Shown in pieces: positions 1-12,700 of a DNA stretch of 64,000 bases (position 1 is the stretch's first letter; each line of letters begins with the position of its first letter). Below the pieces are notes generated by a model. The model searched no databases. It worked only from the letters and a program-made list of their open reading frames with translations, and was not told where the DNA came from. The stretch spans positions 209,614,643 to 209,678,642 of the forward strand of contig NC_077228.1 in assembly GCF_027887165.1 (NCBI RefSeq). Reading direction: 5' to 3'. Origin of the DNA: Monodelphis domestica. Lineage: Eukaryota > Chordata > Mammalia > Didelphimorphia > Didelphidae. The translations under genes were made by a program, and so were the position numbers.

Positions 1-183
1 ACTAATCTTCCTGACCCTAAATTTGGCCTCAGACACTTAGCTGTATGATCCTCTTTTTTTAATCTGTCAAATGAACTGGAGAAGGAAATGAAAAATTGAT
101 ACAGGATCTTTGCCAATAAAACCCCAAATGGGGTCATGAAGAATCAGACACAACTGAAACTACTGAACAACAACAACAACGAC
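1..183 (+). repeat. MAR-type SINE, 3' part
   Basis: Starts inside the CORE-like region and ends in the typical marsupial tail: a 'cccaaatggggtcatgaag' block, 'gacacaactgaa', then (AAC)n. 184-399 holds nothing recognisable. Confidence 0.75.
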
Positions 184-399
184 TAACTTAAATAGTGCCT
201 TTTCCCTTTGGCCTGTGAGAAATCTGAGTCTCAGAGAATTTTAGGGACTTGCCCATGGCAGAGGAAGGAGACAAACCTACTCCTTCTGGCCTTGAGGCTG
301 TCTTTCCCATTCTGTCATGATGCCATAAATTTAAGAAAAAAGAGAAAATCCAGTTTTGTAGACAACTCCTCCAAGTCTTTGTTTGGTTTAAACAGATCT

Positions 400-586
400 T
401 TCTTTTTCTTTTCTTTTTTTTTTATTCTTACTTTCTGTCTTAGTATCAAGTCTAAGACAAAGAATGGCAGGGGGTTAAGTGACTTGCCCAGGGTCACACA
501 GCTGGGAATTGTCTGAGGTCATATTTGAACCTAGGACCTTCTGATTTGAGGCCTAGTACTCTATCCACTTAGCCACCTACCTGCCC
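400..586 (-). repeat. tRNA-derived marsupial SINE
   Basis: Poly-T, then the reverse complement of the family tail ('gtgacttgcccagggtcac', 'ctatccacttagccacc'). Confidence 0.85.
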
Positions 587-624
587 TTCAGTTTAGAGAT
601 GTCTTTTAAAGCTCTCTTGATCTA

Positions 625-785
625 AACCTTGGTAGTCTGATGAAGCCTATAAACTCAACCTTAGAATATTTTAAAGGCATAAAATAATATATATGGGATT
701 ACAAAGGAAACCAGTTATATTGTAATACAGTTATCATAATACTTTTTTTAAAGTTCATATAGCCCATTTTAAGAACCCAAATGTG
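625..785 (+). repeat. Old MITE-like repeat (GTTCTTAACC family)
   Basis: Contains 'gggattacaaaggaaacc' and 'cagttatcataat', shared with 6346-6670, 49067-49265 and 54702-54850. The ends are eroded. Confidence 0.5.
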
Positions 786-1999
786 AAATCATATTACATA
801 GATCAGAAGTGTTAAGATGTGTGTGTGTCCATGTAGGTAAGACATGTATGTCTACTAGAGTTGTCTAAATAGTTTTAAGTCCTAGCTATGACATAACTTT
901 GGCCAACATATTTAACCTTGTTGCATTTCAGTTTTCTCTTCTGTAAAATGGGTATGATAATATTCTCCAAGTTTGTAAATTCTAACACACAATAATAAAT
1001 GGTGGGAGGAGAAGGGCAGTCCCCAAAAAGCCTGTGTTCTTCCTTGTTTAGTTTGACTTTTTTTTCCCTAACAATCTCCTTGCTCAGAGCTTTTCAGCAT
1101 TAGGTCAGATCCTTTCCTTTGTTCTAATCTGAATTCCAGAATCATCTCATTTCTCCAGGAGGAGAGGACCCACCCCTATGTGCTCATAACCCCAGTTAGC
1201 CACTTGCTTATTGTGGGCAGATGAGCTAAAAGTCACATGAACATAGGAGATTTCACAGAGGAAGGCAAAAATAAGTGCTGTTTATAGAACAGTCAGAAGG
1301 TCCAGGAACCTCAGCTATTATGCCTGGGCCTGGGAAGAAGGCAAGATCCCTCTTAGTATTTTTAGTATTCATAATCATTTAATCATTTTTAATGTTTTAA
1401 TTGTTATTAATATCTTATACTTACAGAGTGCTTTAAAGTTTACAGAGTTCTTTGCTCATGTTCAAATACACTTGGATATTGTTAAGTATTCCTATAAATA
1501 AGGACACAGCTAGTAAGTTGAAGACAGAACACAAGCCCCCTCTGACTTTGTGTCTAACACTTTTATTTTCTCTCTTTCTCTTTCACCCACTCTCCCCCTT
1601 CCTTCCCCGCTCTCCTTCCTTCCCTCCCTTCTTCCTCTTCCTTTCTCCTTCCCTCTCTCTTTCTTTTTATAGTTTGAGTTTTTAATTGCTTCTATTCTTT
1701 TGCTCTTTATGAAAATTTTTAAAGATTATAAATGCCATTTGTTTTTACTTCACCTTCATTTCTGGATATACCCCACAGCCCTCTTTTATCAAGAGCCATC
1801 CCCTGTAACAAAAATTTTTTAAAATAAAAAACCAATGCAACAATATTTAATATTCCATATCTATAATCCTTCATCTCTGCAAAGAAGGAAGGGAGCTGAC
1901 ACTCTTTCTAAATTTATTCAGTATGATCCACTCTTCTTGGGAGGGAAGAGATATCTATGTTAATCTTTCTCTTTCCCTTTCCTCTGATCCTTCCTCCAG
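786..1999. other. ACE intron, no clear feature
   Basis: Mostly unique-looking. A pyrimidine-rich stretch lies at about 1558-1668. No exon-like ACE sequence was seen upstream of 2000. Confidence 0.5.
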
Positions 2000-2097
2000 G
2001 CAACATGTGGGCTCAAAGCTGGTCCAACATTTATGAGTTGGTGGTGCCCTTCCCCTCTGCCAGCCAGGTAGATGCCACTCCAGCTATGAAAAGCCAG
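2000..2097 (+). CDS. ACE: ACE exon 1 of 8 in window
   Basis: 98 nt; acceptor AG at 1998-1999, donor GT at 2098. Phase: needs one base from the previous exon, ends in phase 0. Encodes [19 protein letters not shown] and on to a final Q; W279 and Q281 equivalents (substrate/inhibitor contacts) are present. Same length as the ACE3 exon at 55719. Confidence 0.95.
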
Positions 2098-3660
2098 GTC
2101 AGTGATATGTCTGCCCTGCTCTCTGCCCCTTTCTCGGTGCCTCCTTCTCCTATCTTGTGCCTTCTGACACTTCTGTGCTCTTGATTCCATGATCCTCAAT
2201 AAGTAGGAGGAAGGGAGGGCTCCATTTAGGGTGAATTTGGGGTGTGCTTTGTTCAGAGGGGTCCCTTCCCACATTGTACCTAACACTTTGTCCCTTGGCT
2301 TCTGTATTGGAGAGTGCCCTGTGACTTTAGACAAATCATTTCCTTCTCTGTGACCCAGTTTACTTGGCCCTTGACAGCCACAGAAGTCTCTTCAGCTCTC
2401 CAGTTATGATCCTGTGATTCTCTGATCTTTTGCCTTCAGAACTGGACTGCCCAGAGGATGTTTGAAGAGGCAGACAAATTCTTCCAGTCCCTGGGTCTGT
2501 TGCCCTTACCCCCTGAGTTTTGGGACAAGTCAATGCTGGAGAAGCCAAAAGATGGGCGAGATGTAGTATGTCATGCTTCTGCCTGGGATTTCTACAATGG
2601 CAAGGACTTCAGGTGAGACAGAAAAGGGATGATATCCTTTCAGATCCCCTTGGAAAAGGGTAATGAACCTATAGAAAGTGGCATCCTTGCACCCCATCAA
2701 GAGTAAAGAGAAAATCTGACTGGCTAGTTCTGAAGGTTAGGGCACCATGATCAGCATATGGGTCAATTAGGGAACAAGCATTTAGTAAGTGCTTCCTGTG
2801 TATCTCATTTGACATCCACAACAATCCTGGGGGGGAGGTGCTATTATGATTCTCATTTTATAGAAGAGATGGATGCAAGCAAAATTATGTGCCCTTTCAT
2901 TAATCTTCTTTCCTTGCTTTTTAATCATGTCATGTTTCAGTATAGAAGCAGAGAAGGGTCTTTTCTATGTATAGTCCATCCAGCAATTTTTGTTGATTTG
3001 TTAATCTATCCCTCTTCCCATCACTCCCTACCTAATGAGATCTCATTCTCCCTCCCCACCTCTATCCTTCCTCTTATGTACACAGGATCAAACAGTGCAC
3101 AGTTGTAAACATGGAGGACCTCATTGTCATCCACCACGAGATGGGCCATGTGCAATATTTCATGCAGTACAAAGACCAACCTCTGACCTTCCGAGAGGGT
3201 GCTAACCCAGGTTTTCATGAGGCTATTGGAGATGTGCTGGCTCTCTCTGTCTCTACCCCCAAGCACTTACATAGTATTGGGCTGCTTGATAATGAGGGAG
3301 AGGGCTACGGTAAGTTAGAAGGTGGAAACTCAAGGGTAGTATGAAAAGTCAAAGATGGGCAGTAGCAGGTTAGGAAGACACTTGGGGGCTAGAGTGGAGA
3401 GGTGGGAAGGTTAGTGTAAGAGGCAGAACTGGGATAAAGGTTAAGCAAGATCAGAAGCTGCCTATGCAGTAGGAAGTAAAGGGAGAATCTTTTTGATGTT
3501 CTCTGTTAAATTTATGGTTGGCCTGAATATTTAATTGATCACCAGGGATTTAATTTCTAAATCCCCAAAATGAATGACTAAAGTAAAATGGAATTTATGG
3601 TAGTTTATTTTACAGTAGAGGGAAGATATTAAGGAAGAGAGAAAAGGGGAGAGAGTGAGT

Positions 3661-3751
<91 letters not shown>

Positions 3752-6700
3752 TCTAAGGTCGCAGCTAGGGGAAAGGAATCTCAAGATGATGGGCCTTTCC
3801 CAGAGGCTTATACCTCCACAAAGGGCAAGGAAGGAAGTCGACCTTTACACTCACCACCTTGTCACTTCAATCAGCAGATTCTTTTATCAGCCTCAACTCC
3901 ATCAGACTCCACTCCAAGTGTGTCTCTTTCCAACTCCAAGTGTCCCTCTTCACTCCAAATGTGTCTCTTCACACTCTTCTGTGTGTCTGTTTCCACTTTT
4001 AAAGACCTTTTTCTCTTGTGTCACTTACCCTAAATTTTACATCTGCCAATCACAGTGGATGCTCCCCTCTAGGACTGCCCATTCTTTCACACATGGGTCA
4101 CAGATCTCCCACTAAATGTATGAAATGGGTGTTCACACCTTTTTGTGGTTAAAATCCAAAATGGGTAGATCTCCATACTCAACTTTAAGTACTATGTTTA
4201 CACTTTGGGAATTAAAATCTAAAAATAGACAGGGGATTACAATTTAATCTTCACAATCAAGGAAGAGCTAAGTACCTTCATTGTTACAATCAGGGGAGAG
4301 CCAAATCCAATCTTCACACCTCTTTGGGAAATACACTTTTTTTTAGTTATAATAAGGGTCTTTAATTGGGGTAGGAAGATTAATCTGGGGGTCCATGGAA
4401 ACGTACATTTTTAATAGCAAAAAATCCCACTCACTCTTCACAAATATAGGAATTTTTTGTGTATTAGTCAAGGCACAATAGAAACTCAGCGCTTCTGACC
4501 CATAGTAACACCATTTCCAAACTTTGTTCATAGTACGCAAATTTCAGTTCTGCTGGGAGGAAGGCCATTGGGAATAAATTAAAGAAAGGAAAAGAGGGAA
4601 AGAGGGGTTCTTGAACTGATTACCTGTATTCCTCTTTGCCAGAGAGTGAGATCAACTACCTGATGAGTATTGCACTGGACAAGATTGCCTTCCTCCCTTT
4701 TGGTTACCTCATTGACCAGTGGCGCTGGCGGGTGTTTGATGGGAGTATCAATAAGAAAGATTATAACCAGGAATGGTGGAATCTCAGGTCTGCATGAGCA
4801 AAGCTTTGTTGGTACTTATGGGTGTAAGAGACATGAGGGGAGGTCAAGGTTCAGGGATAGAACCCTTGGAAACAGGTACCCTTGGAGTACCCAGAACCTG
4901 GGCAGCCTTGTGTCAGGTTCATGAAGGACCCACAGCAATCCCAGGTGTTAGGTCTGGACTTTCAGGAGTACAGAGACCTACCCTGACGTCAACAATGCCA
5001 ATCACTTTTTTCCATCCATCCATCCATCCATGCGTAACATCCTCCTACATCAACACATTTAAAGCCTATCTTTATCCTCAACCTGGTTTAGCCTATATGC
5101 CAAGATGGTTTTTACTGGGGTTTTGGCCACTGTGTACGCATGGCTTATGAAGACTTCTCCTAACCAAATGGGCAAATGAGAACAATTTGTTCCAGCAGCC
5201 ATGAAGGCAGCTGAAGCAGATCCCCTAGACTTTCAAGATGCCATTACATCTCAGGCCACCAGTGGGCTTGATTTGTCTTTCCACTGGAATTGATGGCTCT
5301 GAAACAGAGTGGGGCTGATGATTTTGCGTAACTGCTTTACTAAAATCCAATCAATAAGCAATTCAAGACATCACTCATTTGTAAATTATCTATAACCCAA
5401 AGTAACCTTTACAAAGCATGCAAATAACCAATGCTCTATTTAAACAAGTACAGAACTTTTATGACTTATTTTAAAATTCTTCTTTGTTGTGAGGGAGTGC
5501 CCCATATCAGCAATGTTCAAAATAAAATTCTGTCTGCTTTGAATGGGGAAAAAAAGACATCACTCATTGGTCCTCCTTTAAAAAAAAAAGAATGAAGAAT
5601 ATACATATATAAGCACACTCACAGTTTCTTATAAAAGCATACACACCTTATTTACAAAGGCAGCAAGATGGCACCCACTCTGCCCTCCCTACAACTCTTT
5701 TTTCCTTTTCACAGGCTAAAGTACCAGGGTCTGTGTCCACCAGTGCCAAGATCACAAGAAGATTTTGACCCAGGTGCCAAGTTCCACATACCTGCAAATG
5801 TACCCTATCTCAGGTAAAGAAAGGCTCAAGGGGTCACTTGGGAAAAGAAGGGAACTATTAAGAGGAGTTGGGGCAGCTAGGTGGTACAGTGGATAAAGCA
5901 CCAGGCCTGGAATCAGGAAGATTTGAGTTTAAATCCAGCTTCAGACACATACTAGCTGTGTGACCCTGGGCAAGTCATTTAATCCTCTTTGCCTCAGTTT
6001 CCTCATCTACAAAATGATCTAGAGAAGGAAATGGCAAAAAACTTCAATATTTTTGCCCAAAATCCCCAAAGCAGGTAATGATGAAAAAAACAACTGAACA
6101 AATGCAAAATTACAAGGAGTTAATGGGGATAAGCTGATGTAAATAAGTGTGTGTAAAAAGAGATGATGGTATTCAAACAATCAACAAGCATGTATGTATT
6201 AAGTTCCTGCTGTGCACTAAGCACTGTAATAGGTGCTGAAAATGCAGAAATGAGACTGACAGTTTCTGCTCTTGAAGAACTTATATTCTACTGGGGGATA
6301 TGGCATATATTGGGGAGCAACAGCCAAAAAAAGATGGATTTGGTCTAGGCCTGGAGTTCTTAACCATTTTTATGTCATGGGTCCCTTTGACAGCCTGAGT
6401 AAATCTGAGGACTCAAAGGGTTTTTAAATATAGAAACTAAAATACTTAGGATACAATGGAAGCCTTTAGGAACCACTTATTGGAATGTTTTAAAATTCAT
6501 AAAGCTCTGATATTTAGGATTACAAAAGAAACCTGTGGACTTTCTTATCAGAATGTTTTAAAAATCCAATAAGGTAAAATATTTAGAATACAAAGAAATC
6601 CAAATATATTGAAACAGTTATCAAAACATTAAAAAGCCAAGTTTATAGGACTCCCCATTCTGTTCCATTAGAACAATTGGTCTAAGAAGTCACTGTGAAG

Positions 6701-9700
6701 TTAGGGGGCAAGAAATTATCACACTCTTTGTAGTAGAAAGATAATGATTGATTGGATTATTGTTCCTATTATTGTCCCCCATTCTTTGGTTTCTTGCTGG
6801 GATCCCCATTGCATCCATTGAGGAAAATCAATTCTAATTGAAGGTTCCATTGAGAAATGGACAGCCAGACACTATGGCCCTGCTCATTGGTCTTTGGGAA
6901 TTCGATCTTCTTCAATTGTTATGAGCCAGGGCTAGATCTGGCTTCAAGTTCTTGATTACTGGATTGTGTGGTGGTTCTAAATATCCTGATCAGAGTTATG
7001 AGGTTTTAAAGTCTGTTTTCTAGAGCTGACACTGGTTTCTTGGCATGGCTCCTTTCCCACCTCTGTCAACTTCTAGTCCTTTACTAGAATTCAGGCTGAC
7101 ATCACTGGTGAGATTCCTCTGCTGACTTTTGGCTACCTTCTTCTTGTGCAGTTCTGGACTAGAGAAAATGGCTTCTTTCTATTTTTTCTTTTTTTTATCA
7201 TTGATTTTATGGAGTCTTTTTTAGATATGTTCTGAGGTGAATGCTAGGGTTTCTTTATATTCATGCTCCTATCGTAACTGGAAGCTATTGGTTATAAGCT
7301 CATGTTTTCTAATATTAAATGTGTAAGGGAAGGGGATTCCCCCCCCCCCAGCTCAGTAGACATAATAACCGAATTTATGGAATATTATGTACTAACAAGG
7401 TGTTAACTGCTAGTAAGTTCTTTTTTATGAGCTGTGAAAAGGTCCTTTGAGTGGATGAAAGGGAATAACTCATTGCCTGAGCAAACAAATTAGTCACTGG
7501 GGACTTTAAATAGCGAAGACCTGGGGAGTTGATAGAAATAAAGACTCAGGAGTGCTTGGTGGAGAAGACTTCTGAAAGAAATGTGGAAGGAGTTGGAGGT
7601 AAGGAGCGATTTCTCCCTTCTCCCTCCATCCTATTGGCCATGGTATCTACCAACAGAATGAGAAACACTTGATTGATCCAGAGGTTGGTTTGAGAGAATT
7701 TAAGACACATTGGGAAGGAGACATGCATTTCAGACAGATCTGGATACAGAAAGGAAGTTACTTAAGGGAAGAAGGAGATTCAAGCACTGAGACTTCTGAC
7801 AGCAAAGAAGAGAGCTTGCCGTGGAGATGAACAGACCCTAGCAATTCAGCTGAGCAACCTGTATAGCAAATAATGCTCCGAGAGGAGTTGTATGATGATT
7901 TTACGAAGAAAGAAAGACCTTACAAGCCTTTCAGTACCAGGAGTTGTTTTCTTGTTTTGTTTTGTTTTTTAACCCTTCTGTTCCATTTTAGAATCAAGAC
8001 TAAGTATTGGTTCCAAGGCAAAAGAGCAGTAAGAACTAGGCAATTGGGCTTAAGTGACTGAACTAGAGTCACACAGCTAGGAAGTGTCTGAGGCTCGGAG
8101 ACAGGAGGTCTTGGGTTCAAATTTGACCTCAGATACTTTCCAGCTATGTGACCCTGGGCAAGTCATTTAACCCCCATTGTATAGTCCTCACCTTTCTTCT
8201 GCCTTAGAACTGATACTTAGTATGGATTCTAAGACAGAAGGTAAAGGTTTAAAAAAAAAATCAGACAGGACTAAAAACAACTAAAGAATAATAACAAGAA
8301 ACCAGGAAAACTAGGAGGCTACAGTGAAGAAGAATAGCATTCTAGGCATAGAGAAAATTCTAGGACACTGCCAATGAAAGTTTTTTTTAATTGATTGCAT
8401 TTTATTTTTTAAATTTTTTTCCATGGTTACATGATTCGCTCCCCTCTTTCCTCCCCCTCCCCATCCTGGAGCTGACAGATAATTTCCCTGGATTATACAT
8501 ATACTCAAACACTGAAAGTTCTTGAATAAGCCCCTCTATACATTAGCCCTCCAAGACTATATTTTTGGATCCTCCAAAGCCTCTGACTCTGGGAGTTCCT
8601 CTTGAATTTTCCTGGGTCTTAGAAAACTTGGGCTAAACTTCATCACCTCCACACTACTTGACTGAATATCAGCAATGGCCTACAAACTGTATGCTTATTG
8701 AATGTGCATTCGTTCATTTATTCATTCAGCAAACATTTGTTAAATAACTGTTACCTGAAAAGTAGAAATTGAACTGCTTGAATTCAGAGTACTCTTATCT
8801 ATAGATGACCAAGTAGGCTGGGCCCAAAATCATAAAGCCACCAAGAGCCAATTAAAACCATTGCAGAGAACTCCAGGAGTGGGGAGAGAAAGGGGAGGGA
8901 GACAATAAGAATCATGTAGCCATGTTTTGAGAGATAAGCCTGTGGTCTCTCAAAGAGGAGGGTCCTTCTGTCTAGGTGGAGTGGTCAGACAAATAATGAG
9001 ATGAGAGATGACTGAGTGCTAAGACCTGTGCTTAGGTATCACTCAGTGTTCTGCCATTGCATGGGGTTTTAATTTATTTTATAGCTTCAGTGAGTACATG
9101 CTTTTCTGGCACACAATTTCATTCTCAACATACATGTTTCCATAGAACCTAACAAGAGACACAAAGCATAAGGAGATAGTCAACAAAAATAATGTTGCTA
9201 AGTGTGGAGTCAGAGGGTAGAATCAACATGACCCAGATTTAGGTTGGGGAATTCTGAGCACAGATTTGCCAGAATTTTTATGCCTAGAAAAGAGGGTCCT
9301 GCCTAAGTGGATATATGAGAATCCTTAGGTTTAATTTCATGAGTGGGATCTCCTGGTAATATTCTGGGGGGACAGAGTGGGATATCTGTATTAACCCTGC
9401 AAACATGTTGTTCTCATCTATTTTTCCTGGAGCTAAGTAGAATAATAACCATAGCAATTTCAATAATAAGGGGATATTAATAAGGAAAGTCACTCAGGGG
9501 GGTTTCAGTGGATGTTTCCACCCTTCCTGGGGGCTGCTTTGCAGTCCCTGGTTTCCACATGTGACTATGTCAAACAGTTTGGTCTTTGATAACTTCCAGC
9601 AACCATGGAAACAAACAAACAAACAAAAAAAACCCATTGCAGATACCTCTGACTTGAGCTAAGCAGAATGAACACACATTTGCTCATGTGGGAAACAGTT

Positions 9701-12700
9701 GTGCTATCTTTCAATGTTATCAAAATCAAGTTTGTTTTTTCCTTAAAAGAAATATTTCTTGTATTTAAAATAAGTTACCACTGAGAGGACATAAAAAGGG
9801 ACTTCAAAGATGCTAATTTCAGAAAATAAAAACAGCTTCCTAGAGGTTTTTAAACAAAGGTAGACATAGTTGATGTTCTGGTTCTGAAAAAATCTTTTTT
9901 CATGGGCAGCTAAGTGGTTCAGTGGACAGAGAGCCAGATCTAGAGATAGGAGGTCTTGAATTCAAATTTGACTTCAGAAACTTCCTCTATATGACCCTTG
10001 GCAAGTCATTTAACCCCCATTGCCTAGCCCTTTACTGCTCTTCTGCCTTAGAACCAATACAGTGTTGATTGTAAGATGGAAGGCAAAGGTTTTTAAAAAA
10101 TAAAATTTAATTTAAGAGCTTAAACTGCTCAAAGACTTTTGGGACACCCAGTATAATGCTGTCCTGCTAACAAAGCACTTTATATTAAAAAAAAACAAAA
10201 CAGTTGGAGACAAAACAAAACTCATTGGAGAGGCAGGTTGCTGCTTTTGTGTGGAATGCTTAAGGGAGCAGAAAGGGACCCAATGTGTTCTGAATTGCAG
10301 GGATATTTAGATAGATAAGATCTAGGTCTGGTCGTTCTCTTTCTCTAAGGGAGAGGCCTGGCACTCACTCTTCAAATCTCCAGTTTCCAAAAGGGATATG
10401 AGGTTAGAATTATATCTACCACATATCAGTTTAGGATTTTAGAGTTTGTATTTTGCTTTTAGGGGTTTAGGATAAAATCTATCTTCCGGATCCTCTTCAA
10501 GTGCTACTCTTAGCTAGTTTAGCTCCCTCCCTTTTAACACTTGTTACTCAAAAGACATTCATAAATAGCCAGCAGAACATTTTTAATAGTAATAAATTAG
10601 GGGGCAGCTGAATGGCTCAGTGGATTGGGAGCCAGACCTAGAGACGGGAATCCTGGTTCAAATCTGAGCTCAGACACTTCCCAGCTGTGTGATCCTGGGC
10701 AAGTCTCTTAACCCTCATTGCCTAGCCCTTACCACTCTCCTGCCTTGGAACCAATACGTAGTATTGATTCCAAGATGGAAGGTATGAGTTTGTTTGTTGT
10801 TTTTTTAAAATAGTAATAAACTAGCATTTATGACACCTTAAAGTTTGCAAAGCATTTTATAAATATATTCTCATTTGAGCCTCCTATCCCTGGGAAGTAG
10901 GCACTATTATGATCTTCATTTTGTTTTTTTATAGATGAGGAAACTAAGAGAGATTAAGTGACTTACTCAGTCACACAGGTAGCGCATATCTGAATTTTAT
11001 CTCAGTGATAATACATGTATAACCCAGTGGAATTGCTTGTCAACTCCAGGTGGGGGGAAGAAAGAGCGAAGGAAGACAACATGAATCATGTAACCATGGG
11101 GAAAAAAATTTTTTTAATAAAATTTGAACCCAGGTATTCCTAACTCCAGATTCAATACTCTAAGTGCTATGCCACCCATTTACTTTTATCTAGTATCTAT
11201 TTTTATCTAATATCTACAATAAATTTATATATTATGTGAAATATTAAATTAAATATAAATTATGATCATTATAAATTATAATATAAATAAATAAAAATAT
11301 TATAATTATTATAAATAATAAATTTACATATAAATATCTATTTATTTATATTATGTAATATCTCTTTTTCTGTCTGAAGCCAGATTTGAACTCAGGAAAA
11401 TAAATCTTCCTGCCTGTGGGTCTGGCACTCCACACACTATGGCACTGCCTGGCTGGCCAGAGATTACTGTAGGGCCCTCTAGTCAGGGGAAGAGTTGCCA
11501 TGATGGACCAGGGGACTGCTTAGGTTGCAATGTGTTAGAGGGACTTTGGGACAGTCCATTGGCTTGGTCTCACCTTTGTTCTGTCTTCTCTTCCCAGATA
11601 CTTTGTCAGCTTTGTGATTCAGTTCCAGTTCCACGAGGCCCTGTGCCGAGCTGCTGGCCACACAGGCCCACTTTACAAGTGTGACATCTATCAGTCAAAG
11701 GAGGCAGGGAAGCTCTTGGCGTGAGTTCTTGGAATTTGTCCTTTGCCTAAAGTTCAGCCCTCTGACCCAACCTCCAAGCCCTGGGGAGGGAGCCCATTGG
11801 GTGTTGCTGAGATTATAGATGTAGACCTGGAAAATTAGCTTCTCACCTGGTCTACCCACTACCCCACAACTAAACCAAGTCTGCTATGTGCCTCCCTGTG
11901 TCTTCACAAGATAAGGACCACAGTCCTTTTTTTTGGATGGGGAAATAAAGGATCCTGGAGGTGAGGTGATTTCTTTCCTTTAAAGACTGTTCCTTGGGGG
12001 CAGCTAAGTAGCTTAATGGATTGAAGCTCAGAGACCAGAGGTCCTGGGTTCAAATGTGGCCTCAGATATTTCCTATCTGTGCGCCCCTAGGCAAGCTGCT
12101 TAACCCCCCAGTGCCTAGCCCTTACCACTCATCTGCCTTAGAACCAAATATACAGTATTGATTCTAAGATAGAAGGTTTTTAAAAAATTAAAAATTTTAA
12201 AAATGTTGTTCCTTTAAGCATTTTTAAATTGTGGGGTTTCTTTTAGAGAATTAGCTTAATTTCTTTGATTATTTTTAATTTTCTATCACTATCTTTATCA
12301 TATCATTCTATTCTATCTTATCATTATCAGAGTCTGAAGTGAGTTTCTAGCCTAGATCTTGTTTAAATATGTCAGAATCTACTTTACTATCCAACTAATC
12401 ATTTTTAAAAATCATAAGATGAGGGGATTAGACTAGGTGATCTCCCTTTTTTTTTTCCTTAAACACTTACCTCCGGCTTATAATTAATATTGTGTATTGG
12501 TTCCAAGGCAGAACAACAATAAAGACCAGGCAATGGGGGTTAAGTGACTTGCCCAGGGTCAATTAGAGCTTCATTTCTAAATCTGATCCTATAAGACCTA
12601 GGCACAGTCACTTCTCAATGGGAAATCTAAGCTAGATGGAGGGATCATCGTAGGGGGATTGCAGCCACAGGGCAGTGGGCCTAATTGTCTGTTTCCTTCT

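Noticed and set aside
3659..4033. Arg/Glu repeat open frame
   Set aside because: Reads through the (GA)n microsatellite.
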